Shown piece after piece: positions 35,196-44,515 of a DNA stretch of 64,000 nt (the stretch's first letter is position 1; every line of letters begins with the position of its first letter). The position numbers were made by a program, and so were the translations under genes. The stretch spans positions 56,385-120,384 of the forward strand of contig JABCTZ010000022.1 in the NCBI GenBank assembly GCA_018238155.1. The letters run 5' to 3'. The notes under the pieces were generated by a model that worked only from the letters and a program-made list of their open reading frames with translations, searched no databases and was not told where the DNA came from. Origin of the DNA: Candidatus Heimdallarchaeota archaeon (lineage in GTDB: Archaea > Asgardarchaeota > Heimdallarchaeia > JABLTI01).

Positions 35196-35228
35196 TCTTT
35201 CAATTCTCTATCTTTATTTTTCTAATTT
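35196..35228 (+). terminator. T-rich terminator between proteasome operon and HAD gene
   Basis: T-dominated stretch directly after the psmA stop. It lies in a convergent intergenic region, so it could also serve the minus-strand HAD gene from the other side. Confidence 0.35.
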
Positions 35229-35950
35229 TATGATAAATTGCCATTTATTTTTAAAAGTAATTCAGGTAAATCCTTCAATAATGGAATGATATATGTTGGG
35301 TTATATTCAGCTAATCTTGCACCATAAATTGGACCGAATTCACCTAGAATACTTACCATTCGAACATTAGCTCTTTGTGCTGCAACGATATCAGTTGGAA
35401 GATCACCAATGTAAAGGCATTCACTTGATTTCAAACCTAGCCCTTTGACTCCTTTAAGTATGCTTTCTGGATGAGGTTTTGCATGATTACAATCATCTCG
35501 AGTAATAATTACATCAAAATCTCTCAAACTTGGTATCTTCTTTAAAGCTCTCTCAATAACATTTCTCTCAGCAGAAGTTACTAAACCCATTTTGTATTGA
35601 GTAGCTAATTGTTCGAGTGTTTCATTTGCATAAGGTAAAGGTACAATATTCATTTTACTTTTATAGTACATAACACTACCAGTGATCATAAATTTTAATC
35701 TTTGAAAAGCATTCAAAGTTCTAACATTACTTATCTCTAAAAATTTCATCAATGCATAAAGTGGACTAACCTTCTCACCTGACAATAATCGCTTCAATGT
35801 CTGATGCAAAGTTTTAATAACCAGATCTTGTTTAATATCTGGTTTTGCTTTTTTTAATGCCCAGAGATATGGCCAACCTATTCGAGCCATCAACGAGGAA
35901 ATCACGCCATCAAAATCAAACAGTATTCCAGTAACAGGTGTTTCCTTCAT
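35228..35950 (-). CDS. HAD-superfamily hydrolase
   Basis: 240 residues. Motif I is FDFDGV (nucleophile and general acid Asp), motif II is LVTSAE, and motif III/IV is HAKPHPESILKGVKGL with CLYIGDLPTDIVAA. The cap region is helical (about 20-110). A phosphatase of the phosphoglycolate phosphatase type is the likely activity, with an unknown small phosphate ester as substrate. Starts at ATG 35950; convergent with psmA. Confidence 0.8.
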   Translation of the reverse strand: MKETPVTGILFDFDGVISSLMARIGWPYLWALKKAKPDIKQDLVIKTLHQTLKRLLSGEKVSPLYALMKFLEISNVRTLNAFQRLKFMITGSVMYYKSKMNIVPLPYANETLEQLATQYKMGLVTSAERNVIERALKKIPSLRDFDVIITRDDCNHAKPHPESILKGVKGLGLKSSECLYIGDLPTDIVAAQRANVRMVSILGEFGPIYGARLAEYNPTYIIPLLKDLPELLLKINGNLS

Positions 35951-36121
35951 TATTATTAGTCCTATGAATTTCTACCATAAAGTTATCTCTCGACATTAAA
36001 GTTTATTGATGTAGAAGTAAATCCATTTTTCATAAAAAACACACTTGAATTGAGATATTCAGAAATATTCATTTAATTAAAGAAGGAAATATTTACAAGA
36101 ATATAAATTATCATTCGGGAT

Positions 36122-36991
36122 GTGAATTGTACATTGCCTAAACACATGAAAACTCTAACAGAATATATTCGAGACTTACATAGTGATGAAACCAAAGTGC
36201 AAATTCAGGCAGCAATCGCTTTAGGAGAATGGGACAATGACCGAGCAGTTACACCACTTATTAAAGCTCTCTCTGCAAAGAATGATGATTTTAGGAGAGA
36301 AACCGCTCGAGCACTAAAAGAGATAGGAAATAAAAGAGCGATTAAACCACTATTAGATGTTATTTATAATGACCCTTCTCCCGAAGTGCGAGCTGAAGCG
36401 GCATATGCTCTCGGTTATTTTGCCCTATCTAGCAAACAAGTTGATGTGCTCATAGATTCGCTCAATGATGAACATTATTTAGTTAGACAAAACATAGTCT
36501 TTGCTCTAGGAAAGATAAAAAGAAGAAAGAGTGTATTGCCACTATTAAAATTGCTTGTTAGTGAAGAAAATTATAATGTAAGGGAATTAATTGCTTGGTC
36601 TCTAGGAGAACTAAAAGATAAAAGAGCAATTCAACCTTTAATTATAGCTTTAAGTGATACACATATTGCAGTGAGAAAGAATGCTGCTTTTGCTCTTGGT
36701 AGATTAGCGGACTCTTCAGCAACTACTGCACTAAAAAATAATCTCCTTCGAGATGGAGAAGCAAAAGAGAACGCTTGGGCTCTAAGTAAAATTTTAAAGA
36801 AACGTTCTGTTGTAAAATTGCTAAAACAGAGTTTTAAGAAGAAGAAGAAAGAGAAAGTATATGAGGATTGTGTGGAAATTTGTAGAGTATTATTTGAAAT
36901 AGAACGTAAAAGTGCAGAGAAGCTCATTAAAGAAATGCTAAATGAAATAGATTTCGCTCACTATCACGATGAAATTAAAGCTATAATCTGA
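36122..36991 (+). CDS. HEAT/PBS-lyase repeat protein
   Basis: 289 residues from GTG 36122 (ATG 36146 is the alternative). About seven HEAT repeats of the PBS-lyase type with a 31-residue period are visible (AAIALGEWDNDRAVTPLIKAL, ARALKEIGNKRAIKPLLDVI, AYALGYFALS, VFALGKIKRRKSVLPLLKLL, AWSLGELKDKRAIQPLIIAL). They form a curved alpha-solenoid for protein binding. The C-terminus is Lys-rich. Partner unknown. Confidence 0.8.
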   Translation: MNCTLPKHMKTLTEYIRDLHSDETKVQIQAAIALGEWDNDRAVTPLIKALSAKNDDFRRETARALKEIGNKRAIKPLLDVIYNDPSPEVRAEAAYALGYFALSSKQVDVLIDSLNDEHYLVRQNIVFALGKIKRRKSVLPLLKLLVSEENYNVRELIAWSLGELKDKRAIQPLIIALSDTHIAVRKNAAFALGRLADSSATTALKNNLLRDGEAKENAWALSKILKKRSVVKLLKQSFKKKKKEKVYEDCVEICRVLFEIERKSAEKLIKEMLNEIDFAHYHDEIKAII

Positions 36992-37005
36992 AGAAATTCT
37001 AAAGT

Positions 37006-37719
37006 CTAATCTTCATCAGTTGAAACAATGACTGCCTCTAAAACATCATCTAACAATGGTCGATCTTGATCAAGTGGAGGTCCTTCTATTGCTTGCGCCT
37101 TACCAATTTTGGGTGCTTCGCCTAAATCACGTAAACCACTACTTCTTCGCACACTCGTAGTTGCGGGTCCAACTGCAACCCTTGATTGAGAAATTGCTCG
37201 AGTTAGCTTTGATTCCATTTGGTCGATCCTTTTTATTAATTGCAAAACCTCTTCATTACTCATTTCAGCTGTAACTGGTTTCTTTTTCCCTTTTGGAGAC
37301 TTTTCTTCTTTAGGCATAATCTTGCTGAACTTCATTCCCAAGTCTTCAATTTTCTCAAGTATTTTTTCATTTGCTTCATCTGATAATTGAAATTGATCTG
37401 TTTGATTGATTGTTCCAGCTTCAACAGGAACTAAATGACCAATATCTTCTTTCAAAGTTTGAATGAAAGAATGTAATTCATCTAATCGCTTAGAAGTGTT
37501 AGGATCAGTTGTGCTGAGCGTTTCGGAATATTTGGGTGGAGGACTTTTGGTAGATGCAGAACCAAAATATTGCTCATGAAGTGCAGAAATAGCATTAGTA
37601 ATAACTTCTTCCACAGAAGAATACTTAGTTAGAAGGTCTTCAATTTCATCTTTGGTATCAGATTCATATATATAGTCCAAATTGAATCTTGGTCCTCTGA
37701 TTTTTCTACCACTCAACAA
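37006..37719 (-). CDS. Coiled-coil protein of unknown function
   Basis: 237 residues from TTG 37719 or the next TTG, with GGAG upstream. The N-terminal part holds a short helical domain (IYESDTKDEIEDLLTKYSSV). Then come a disordered Ser/Thr/Pro region, a helix likely to form a coiled coil (LDELHSFIQTLKEDIGHLV and NEEVLQLIKRIDQMESKL) and a disordered tail that ends acidic. Could be a scaffold. No family recognised. Confidence 0.55.
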   Translation of the reverse strand: MLSGRKIRGPRFNLDYIYESDTKDEIEDLLTKYSSVEEVITNAISALHEQYFGSASTKSPPPKYSETLSTTDPNTSKRLDELHSFIQTLKEDIGHLVPVEAGTINQTDQFQLSDEANEKILEKIEDLGMKFSKIMPKEEKSPKGKKKPVTAEMSNEEVLQLIKRIDQMESKLTRAISQSRVAVGPATTSVRRSSGLRDLGEAPKIGKAQAIEGPPLDQDRPLLDDVLEAVIVSTDED

Positions 37720-37872
37720 TCTTTAGCTCCATCAACAAAACAATAATTTCTATTTATAGTCTTTTGTTCCTCATCCATTTTTATTTTTTTGTTTAACTGA
37801 TAAAAAGTGACCGTTCATTACTATTCATTTTTTTCATTATATTATTTTAATCTTGTTCCTATTAAGACCACC

Positions 37873-38655
37873 TTAACGTTTAAACAACCATTTTTCATCT
37901 TTAAAGAGTTCTTGTCCAATTCTCACAGCGTCTGTCTTTTCTTTTTCAGAAAGCTTGCCAGGAACAAGTGATACTTTCAAAGCATTTCCAAGTCCTTCTA
38001 TCAAAGCATTACCTATTTCATCAAAGGATGGAGTAGTACCTAATTCTAATTCAAGACTTGAGACTCTTTCTTTCGCGTGGGAAATCAATTTTGCTTTTAT
38101 CTTTTCATCAGGTACGATCAACAATGAGAACATCTTCTCTACGTTAACTTGTCTCAAAATGGTGCCATGCTGTAATACAACTCCATTACGACGTGTTAAA
38201 GCACTTCCAGAAATCTTCTTGCCAGATTTTTTGAGAATAATATCATTTATAGGTTTAAATTCTGATTCAACATTTAGCTTTGCTAATCCATCAACGACTC
38301 CCCCACAAATCAATGCATAAATTTTCATAATATCTTGTGGTATACGTTTATCTGAAGTCAAACAGTTGACGGAATAAGTTAATTCCCCATCAATATCATG
38401 ATATACTGCTCCACCACCAGTAATTCGACGAATGTAATCTACTCCCATTTTCTTACAATTGTCAATATTGATGACCTTTCTCATTGATTGAAAATAGCCA
38501 ATGGAAACTGATGAGGGGTTCCAACGATACAGACGAATAGTATTAGGTGATTCGCCTGCAGCAACAGCTTCAAGTACAGCTTTATCTAATCCCATATTAA
38601 AATAACAATCGCCGGGTGTTTTTTCCCAAATTAAGCGCCATTCTGAATCGTTCAT
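37873..38655 (-). CDS. lplA: Lipoate--protein ligase A, catalytic part
   Basis: 260 residues from ATG 38655; an earlier GTG is less likely. The signature RRITGGGAVYHDIDGELTYSV and HGTILR, together with KISGSAL, define the biotin/lipoate ligase fold. It activates lipoate or octanoate with ATP and loads it on the Lys of lipoyl domains. As in other archaea, the small C-terminal LplB domain is absent and may be encoded elsewhere. The obvious acceptor here is the H protein at 21.9 kb. The radical SAM gene 0.7 kb upstream may finish lipoyl synthesis. Confidence 0.9.
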   Translation of the reverse strand: MNDSEWRLIWEKTPGDCYFNMGLDKAVLEAVAAGESPNTIRLYRWNPSSVSIGYFQSMRKVINIDNCKKMGVDYIRRITGGGAVYHDIDGELTYSVNCLTSDKRIPQDIMKIYALICGGVVDGLAKLNVESEFKPINDIILKKSGKKISGSALTRRNGVVLQHGTILRQVNVEKMFSLLIVPDEKIKAKLISHAKERVSSLELELGTTPSFDEIGNALIEGLGNALKVSLVPGKLSEKEKTDAVRIGQELFKDEKWLFKR

Positions 38656-38721
38656 AAGTATCAACACAAACACTAGAAGAAAAGCATTTCTAAAAAATGA
38701 ATAATTAAAGAGCAGCTCCTC

Positions 38722-39219
38722 TCAAAAACCATATAGAGATTGAAGAAATGGTATATAGACGAATATTGAAAATATTGTTTTGAATATTATATGTAAAACT
38801 GCTCCAACAGCAGCGATTATTATTGAATTTCTTATTTTGTGATCAGTACTACCAAGATTCTTGGCCTCAAAAGCATAAAAGATTGTTAAAATTAACCACT
38901 TTGTTCCACCCATACATAATGTAAGCCAAGCAAATAACCAAGCAAATTTGAGTTTATTCTCAATTTGTTCTTGAGCATAAGATTCCCGTTGATCATAAAT
39001 TGTTTGTTGACCATACATTTGTGAGGGTGAGCAATCACCAAGCTGTCTCAAATTATCGGATTGACAACTATCTCGCGGACTTGGAGGGGATGTATTTGAT
39101 GATTTAAAAGGACCCATCTTCTGTTCTTTTAAAGCTCCTCCACATGTTCCACAAAAAAGATCATTTTTATTGACAATTGCTCCACAATGAGAGCAAATAA
39201 CAAATTTTTCTGATGACAT
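38722..39219 (-). CDS. Zinc-ribbon membrane protein
   Basis: 165 residues from ATG 39219, which has GAGGAGAAA directly upstream. An N-terminal double zinc ribbon (CSHCG and CGTCGG), then a Ser/Pro/Gln-rich linker (about 40-90), then two to three hydrophobic helices. The same architecture occurs at 47564-48070. Such proteins are common in Asgard genomes and of unknown function. It lies between lplA and the radical SAM gene but shows no link to lipoylation. Confidence 0.7.
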   Translation of the reverse strand: MSSEKFVICSHCGAIVNKNDLFCGTCGGALKEQKMGPFKSSNTSPPSPRDSCQSDNLRQLGDCSPSQMYGQQTIYDQRESYAQEQIENKLKFAWLFAWLTLCMGGTKWLILTIFYAFEAKNLGSTDHKIRNSIIIAAVGAVLHIIFKTIFSIFVYIPFLQSLYGF

Positions 39220-39318
39220 TTTCTCCTCTTTCCTAAAGTAAAAGTTCATTAGACTTTAGAATCTTATTTGTAATCACTATATTAAAACTTGTTCAAATTA
39301 TTTTATGCTATTACAGCA

Positions 39319-40308
39319 CTAATTCAAAAATTCAACAAAGTATTGTTCAACCTCTAACAATTCTTTGGAGAGTAAATCCCTTGGAAAATTATACAGTTCT
39401 TTGCCAGGAGATTCATTATAAAATGGTCTATTACAATGGGGGCAACCTGATGTTTTGAATGGTTTTCCTAAAACAAGTGCATTTTTAATTTCAGCAGTTG
39501 ATGTTCCAAAATCAATAATAACCCCTTCTTCTTTTGAAAAGGACATATTTGAAGAGGAGCTTTTCCCTTTGAAGATCAAGTGTCTTGCAAGTTGGATTCT
39601 TCTATATGAAGCCATCTCAGGTTGAGGTCGTTTTTCTAAATCCGTTCCACGTACAGCAGTAAAAGCAAATAAACCGACAGTGATTTTTTTATCATAAAAT
39701 CGTTGAATGAAATCCACTGCCTGTTTTTCTGTTTCACCCAAACCTATGATTAAATGTGTGCTAACAAACCTATTGCCAAAGACTTCTGTTGCATCTACAA
39801 ATGCTTTTTCGAGGATTTGCCAAGTGATATCCACACCACGTTTAGATCCCTTGATTTCCTCAAATAATTCCGGAGTAGCACAATCAAAAGAAATTCCAAC
39901 TCGTTTAACACCCAATACTTTCATTTCTTCCAATACTGTCTTGTTAACAGGATAGCTACAAACCGTAAGAGGTATGGTAATAGAGCTTTTTGAGAGCATT
40001 GTTAGAATATTCATTAAATCTGCTGTTGAGTTATCAAATCTAACAGTTTGGATACAAATTCGTTTTATCCCTGAATCAATTGTTTCAAATCGTTCTATCA
40101 ATTTAGACAATTCATAAACAGGCCAAAGCACTCGAGACAATTGATTAGTACTCCCTTTACTATCGCGAGCTTGGGAGCAAAACATACAATTTGATTTGCA
40201 ATGAAGCTCGGAAAAAAGCATCAAATAAGCTGTAGTTGGTTTAACAAGCACTTTGATTTGTTCTAAATCCAGCGCAGCTGCAGTGCCGATTGATGCACGA
40301 ATTTTCAT
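39319..40308 (-). CDS. Radical SAM enzyme, candidate LipS-type lipoyl synthase
   Basis: 329 residues. The radical SAM cluster motif is CKSNCMFC (Cys-x3-Cys-x2-Cys) near residue 38, followed by a partial TIM barrel (GVKRVGISFDCATPELFEEI, THLIIGLGETEKQ). The C-terminal SGCPHCNRPFYNESPG could hold a second cluster or metal. This layout resembles the biotin synthase-like archaeal LipS proteins, two of which act together to add sulfur to octanoyl-lysine. The gene is close to lplA on the same strand, which supports that reading. The second LipS subunit is not in the window. Another biotin-synthase-like activity is possible. Confidence 0.6.
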   Translation of the reverse strand: MKIRASIGTAAALDLEQIKVLVKPTTAYLMLFSELHCKSNCMFCSQARDSKGSTNQLSRVLWPVYELSKLIERFETIDSGIKRICIQTVRFDNSTADLMNILTMLSKSSITIPLTVCSYPVNKTVLEEMKVLGVKRVGISFDCATPELFEEIKGSKRGVDITWQILEKAFVDATEVFGNRFVSTHLIIGLGETEKQAVDFIQRFYDKKITVGLFAFTAVRGTDLEKRPQPEMASYRRIQLARHLIFKGKSSSSNMSFSKEEGVIIDFGTSTAEIKNALVLGKPFKTSGCPHCNRPFYNESPGKELYNFPRDLLSKELLEVEQYFVEFLN

Positions 40309-40330
40309 TACTTCACACTCAAATATTCAT

Positions 40331-40975
40331 TTAATTTCGATTTAGAGTTGGTACCAACGCTTTTAATTCGACCAGTTCTTTGATATAAAGATGGGATTTA
40401 GAGAGTACATCAAATTGCTCTCGAGAAAACATACCTATTCTGCCAATAAAGAGTATATCGCTATTTTGAGCTCGCTCACAATCTTTGAGAGAATCACCAA
40501 TATATACAATTTCTGTTGAACTTAAATCGAATTCTCTCATTAAAAAGTTAAAATGATCTTTGCCTTTTTCAAAGCCCTTACGATAGCCGAGTATGCCATC
40601 AACTTCCAAACCATTCAATTTGCAATATTTCTCGATAATAGGCTGAGTAGTAGAACTAGAAATAGCTACTTTGTAATTATTTGCTCGAAGATAAGTTATT
40701 GTCTCAATTGAATCTTTGAATAGAGGGAGATCGAAAATACCTTCTATTTTCTTTTGCTCAAACTGTTCAATGACTGTAGAGTTATTTTCATTGCCTGGAA
40801 AAAGCATGCCAATTTGTTGTTCAAAAGGCAATCCAGTAGTACTACGATATTGAGTTCTAGCATCCTCCTCTTCTAAAGCATAATATTGAACCATAAGTTC
40901 AACTGCATACCTCTCGAGAGTAGGCATTGTATCCGCAGTGGTTCCATCGAAGTCTAAAGCAATCAGTCTTATCAT
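40331..40975 (-). CDS. HAD-superfamily hydrolase
   Basis: 214 residues from ATG 40975; an ATG four codons upstream is less likely because this one starts at the first beta strand (IRLIALDFDGT). Motif I DFDGTTAD, motif II AISSST and motif III/IV YRKGFEKGKDHF with IVYIGDSLKDCERA identify a small phosphatase of the phosphoglycolate or beta-phosphoglucomutase type. Stop lies 22 bases before the radical SAM gene, so the two are probably cotranscribed. Substrate unknown. Confidence 0.8.
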   Translation of the reverse strand: MIRLIALDFDGTTADTMPTLERYAVELMVQYYALEEEDARTQYRSTTGLPFEQQIGMLFPGNENNSTVIEQFEQKKIEGIFDLPLFKDSIETITYLRANNYKVAISSSTTQPIIEKYCKLNGLEVDGILGYRKGFEKGKDHFNFLMREFDLSSTEIVYIGDSLKDCERAQNSDILFIGRIGMFSREQFDVLSKSHLYIKELVELKALVPTLNRN

Positions 40976-41155
40976 TGGAAGATACATCCATCTATATTCG
41001 ATATCAATTTTTTTAGTAGATAGTTTTCCTTTTGATTCTTTCTAATGAAACGTTCCTTTTTTTATAAAAAACGAAAAACACGGCAAATTAATCTTGAGGA
41101 AAAAATCTAAAAGTAATAATAAGATATTCTGCTAACATACTTGGAGATTAAAAAA

Positions 41156-42163
41156 ATGGCAAAAACAATTGTTATTACAGGTGCAACATCAGGTTTAGGA
41201 TTATCTCATGCGGTATATTTACTATCAAAAGGATATACAGTCTATGGAACGAGTAGGAAAAGAAATCCTGATTTGAATGAATTGAAAGAAATATATTTAC
41301 GAGATCATACAAAGTGGAAGTTTTCTAACAAAGAAAAAACAGAAGTCATAGCTAAAAAAATTCTAGCACCAAAAAAAATCATTGATAATCTAGATGAACT
41401 CCTGGGAAAAATTCAATTCTATAAAATGGATGTCACTTCAGACAAAGAGGTTAATGACATAATTAAAGAAATAAATGAGAAAGCAAAAGAAGAAAATGGA
41501 AGAGGAATAGATGTTTTGATCAATAACGCAGGTATAAGCTTTTTTGAGAGTGCTGAAGGACTCTCAATGGAAAATTGGCAAAAAACATTTGATACGAATT
41601 TCTTCGGTGTTTTACGAGTAGTAAGAGCTGTTCTACCATTTATGAAGGAACGTGGAGAAGGGCAGATAATAAACACCAGTTCTTTAGGTGCACTGATTGC
41701 TATACCATTCCAATCACACTACTCAGCATCAAAAGCAGCTCTAAAATTACTAACTGAAGGATTGCATGTAGAATTAAGACGATTAAATATCAAAGTCTCT
41801 TTACTCTTACCAAGTGATATAAATACTAACTTTAACAAGAATACCGGAAAGCTCACAAGTGATACTTATGGTAAATTGGACTCAATCAATCTCAAAAAGA
41901 TGATAGATAATAATCCAATGGACAAAAAATCGCCACATTTCACGAAAGCTGAAAAGGTCTGGTCAGTAATAATTCAAAATCTGATTGTAATGCCTCCACC
42001 GATTGCAATATCAAGAAAGATACTTAAAATCATCAAAGCAAGAAAACCAAAAGTAAGTTACTTTGGTGGAGACTTCCTACAAGCATTTCTATTATTATTC
42101 GTTAGAAGATTTGTTACAGAAGACTTTACTTACTTAATTTTGCCAAAATACTATGGAATGTAA
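41156..42163 (+). CDS. Short-chain dehydrogenase/reductase
   Basis: 335 residues from ATG 41156 with GGAG upstream; a TTG at 41141 is the alternative. The nucleotide-binding TGATSGLGLS, the NNAGIS motif, the catalytic Ser region (INTSSLGAL) and YSASK are all present. The protein is longer than classical SDRs because of an insert (about 40-90) and a C-terminal extension. It resembles the retinol-dehydrogenase-like SDR group; the substrate could be a lipid or sugar. Stands alone. Confidence 0.85.
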   Translation: MAKTIVITGATSGLGLSHAVYLLSKGYTVYGTSRKRNPDLNELKEIYLRDHTKWKFSNKEKTEVIAKKILAPKKIIDNLDELLGKIQFYKMDVTSDKEVNDIIKEINEKAKEENGRGIDVLINNAGISFFESAEGLSMENWQKTFDTNFFGVLRVVRAVLPFMKERGEGQIINTSSLGALIAIPFQSHYSASKAALKLLTEGLHVELRRLNIKVSLLLPSDINTNFNKNTGKLTSDTYGKLDSINLKKMIDNNPMDKKSPHFTKAEKVWSVIIQNLIVMPPPIAISRKILKIIKARKPKVSYFGGDFLQAFLLLFVRRFVTEDFTYLILPKYYGM

Positions 42164-42364
42164 GATTGAAGTCCAAGAGGTTTTTTCCTCACAAATTAGA
42201 GGAGAAAATAATTTTTTAAAAAAAAACTCAAACCAAAATTATTTCTGAAAAAAGTAGTGATACTCAGATATAATTCAATGAATAAGATATATTAATCAGT
42301 TAGCTTTCTTGTATTTGCTCTGTTTGGAAGAAAAATCCTCTCAACGCATAAAAGAAGGTCAATT

Positions 42365-43198
42365 ATGATGAAACTTTCAAGTAAGAATATGAAAATAATT
42401 GGATTTGTTTTTACTCTGGCACTAATAGGTTGCTTTAGTATTAACTCAGTTTCTGCAGCATTCACACAACCACCTACGGGTGGAGTATCAGGTACATTCA
42501 AATACACTGATGGCAAAATCTATTGTGGCGTTGCTTTTGTTGCATGGGTACAGCACTACACAAATTGGAGACCATATAAAGATGGCGTATCTCTAAGTAG
42601 TGGTGGTTACGACTATGTAAGTGTTTTAAGAGACAAAGGATATTATGTAATAAGCGTAGCTGATTTTACAGTGAGCAGCTTTTTTAATGGCTTCCAAAAA
42701 GCACTTTGTATCGCAGATTATTACAACACACGTGTTTTTGCAATCTCTAATTCTCACGGTCTCCCAACAGGAGGATTTTGTGCTTATAATGGATATATTG
42801 ATGCTAACATGTTTCTCGTAAAATTATTCAATCCAAAAATAGTATCTAATTCCCGATTAAATTCTTTAGGTCTCAGCTATATGAAAGGAAAACTAAATGG
42901 TGGGATTAAGGAAATCGTTTACTATGTTGCCTCTTGCTTTGCTTTAGGCGGTTATAGTGCAATAGCATCCTCAACTAATTATCGTCTTCCACTTATGACT
43001 TATGCGAGTAAGGGTACAGTATTTGGTGTAGCTTACACTATTGCTAAATATTCAGATGTAAGTGGTTTTCGATATAATTTTCTAAAGAAAGACCAAACTT
43101 TGAAAACTGCCTACAAAAATGCATGTTGGACAATTTTATACAAAATAAAATCTTGGGGCGGTTTTAGATCAAGATATTACATTCTCCCTGAATTATAA
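42365..43198 (+). CDS. Secreted protein with a possible caspase-fold His/Cys pair
   Basis: 277 residues. The signal peptide (about 1-32) ends at VSAAF. Then come IYCGVAFVAWVQHY, a strand-turn with His131 in VFAISNSHGLPTGG, and a second strand with Cys191 in VYYVASCFALGGYSA. His and Cys at the ends of successive hydrophobic strands are the layout of clan CD cysteine peptidases (caspase, gingipain, legumain). No membrane anchor. This is my structural reading, not a recognised family. ATG 42365 or 42368, with AAGGTC upstream. Confidence 0.55.
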   Translation: MMKLSSKNMKIIGFVFTLALIGCFSINSVSAAFTQPPTGGVSGTFKYTDGKIYCGVAFVAWVQHYTNWRPYKDGVSLSSGGYDYVSVLRDKGYYVISVADFTVSSFFNGFQKALCIADYYNTRVFAISNSHGLPTGGFCAYNGYIDANMFLVKLFNPKIVSNSRLNSLGLSYMKGKLNGGIKEIVYYVASCFALGGYSAIASSTNYRLPLMTYASKGTVFGVAYTIAKYSDVSGFRYNFLKKDQTLKTAYKNACWTILYKIKSWGGFRSRYYILPEL

Positions 43199-43427
43199 TA
43201 TCTCAAGAGGTTAGAATTATTCTAACCTATTTTCTTTTTTTCTAATTAAAGTAGCAGCTTTCACTCCAATGAAATTTTAGTTCCTACCAATTATACTTGG
43301 TATGAAACAATTAACCTATCTCAGCAGTTCTCTACATCTCTTATAATAGATAATTTAAAATTTAAATAGTGAACCTTCCAAGATCATTATTCAAAGCTGT
43401 GTAACTCATGGAAGAAATGAATTTAGC

Positions 43428-44039
43428 TTAAAGGGGAGAGGGTAAAGCTTCACCAAAAAAGCTTATTGTAATTATAATCTGAAATATTAGAAATACAATG
43501 TAATTTACAAGAACAAGAATGTTAATTGAAATTCCTATACTTTCAAAGGACCATTTACTTCTTTGTGAATCAAATGATTTAGAACCAAGAATAATTCCAA
43601 TAATTGTTGGAACAAGTGCAATTCCAACAGCTAAATAACCAATAAAAATGGGTGTAGTAAAATAAAACCAACCTCTTTTGGGCAAACAAAACCAAACAAA
43701 CCAGGCAGGAAAAGCAATTGTTAAAAGTCCAATGAAAAATGATATAATACCAGCTAATGAACGCTTAGAAGGTTTTCTTCGTTCGGAAGGGGAAAACAAT
43801 ATAGTAAAATCTGAAGCTTTACAATAGATACAAAATTTCACTATAGGACTGTTTTGCTGATCACATTGTCGACAAATCTTTCTTTAAGACAATTGGTTAT
43901 TAGTTAGAAACCATTGATCTTTGAACCTCTTGTTACATTCAGAACATATGGATTTTTTGCTTGGAGTAGATTTAAATTCGAAGCCACAAAAATAACAAAA
44001 TCTTTCAGAATTAGCATCAATATCATTTGAAACTACCAT
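43428..44039 (-). pseudogene. Double zinc-ribbon membrane protein with an in-frame TAA
   Basis: From ATG 44037-44039 the frame gives a zinc ribbon (FCYFCG ... ICSEC) and then a TAA at 43884-43886. The same frame continues without interruption with a second zinc ribbon (ICRQC ... FCIYC) and four hydrophobic segments down to 43428. Together it would be a ~203-residue protein resembling the other zinc-ribbon membrane proteins in the window. There is no good start codon behind the TAA, so a nonsense mutation is more likely than two genes. A truncated 137-residue frame alone starts in the middle of the second ribbon. Confidence 0.6.
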
Positions 44040-44515
44040 TTACCATCTCTCAATAATATTACGAGTGTTTTGTTATATAAACATATAATTGCTGTAAATA
44101 ATTTGGTATTTTTAAGCTAAAAAAAATAACTGTCTCTAATAGAAAACTATATCATAAGTACTCAAATCCCTTCCCATGAAAGGAGGGCTCTTTAACCTTT
44201 AAACAGATATTTTACTATTCTTGAGCCAAAGCTACAATTATACGACTCTTTCAAAATAAACTAATCTAAATTTGGATGTAAGGTACAAAGAAGCAAACAA
44301 TACCAATCTTCAAGAGAATAATAATCTTCCAATATTTATTACCGTTATCCACTAAAATAAATAGCTGCTACAATATTATCATTAGAAATGTAAAGAGACC
44401 AAAAGTGGTATAAAAAATATTCTGAATCTAGTTTCTTTATTTGGAATTTCTATCTCGCCAATTAGTAACAGCAAACTAATTCCATCTAAAAAAATTACTC
44501 AGCAAAAATTGATTT
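44040..44515. other. AT-rich gene-free stretch
   Basis: About 475 bases between the broken zinc-ribbon gene and the large helix-turn-helix gene, both on the minus strand. I see no open frame with support, no inverted repeat of note and no RNA signature. It must contain the promoter of the zinc-ribbon gene and the end of the helix-turn-helix transcript. Confidence 0.4.
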
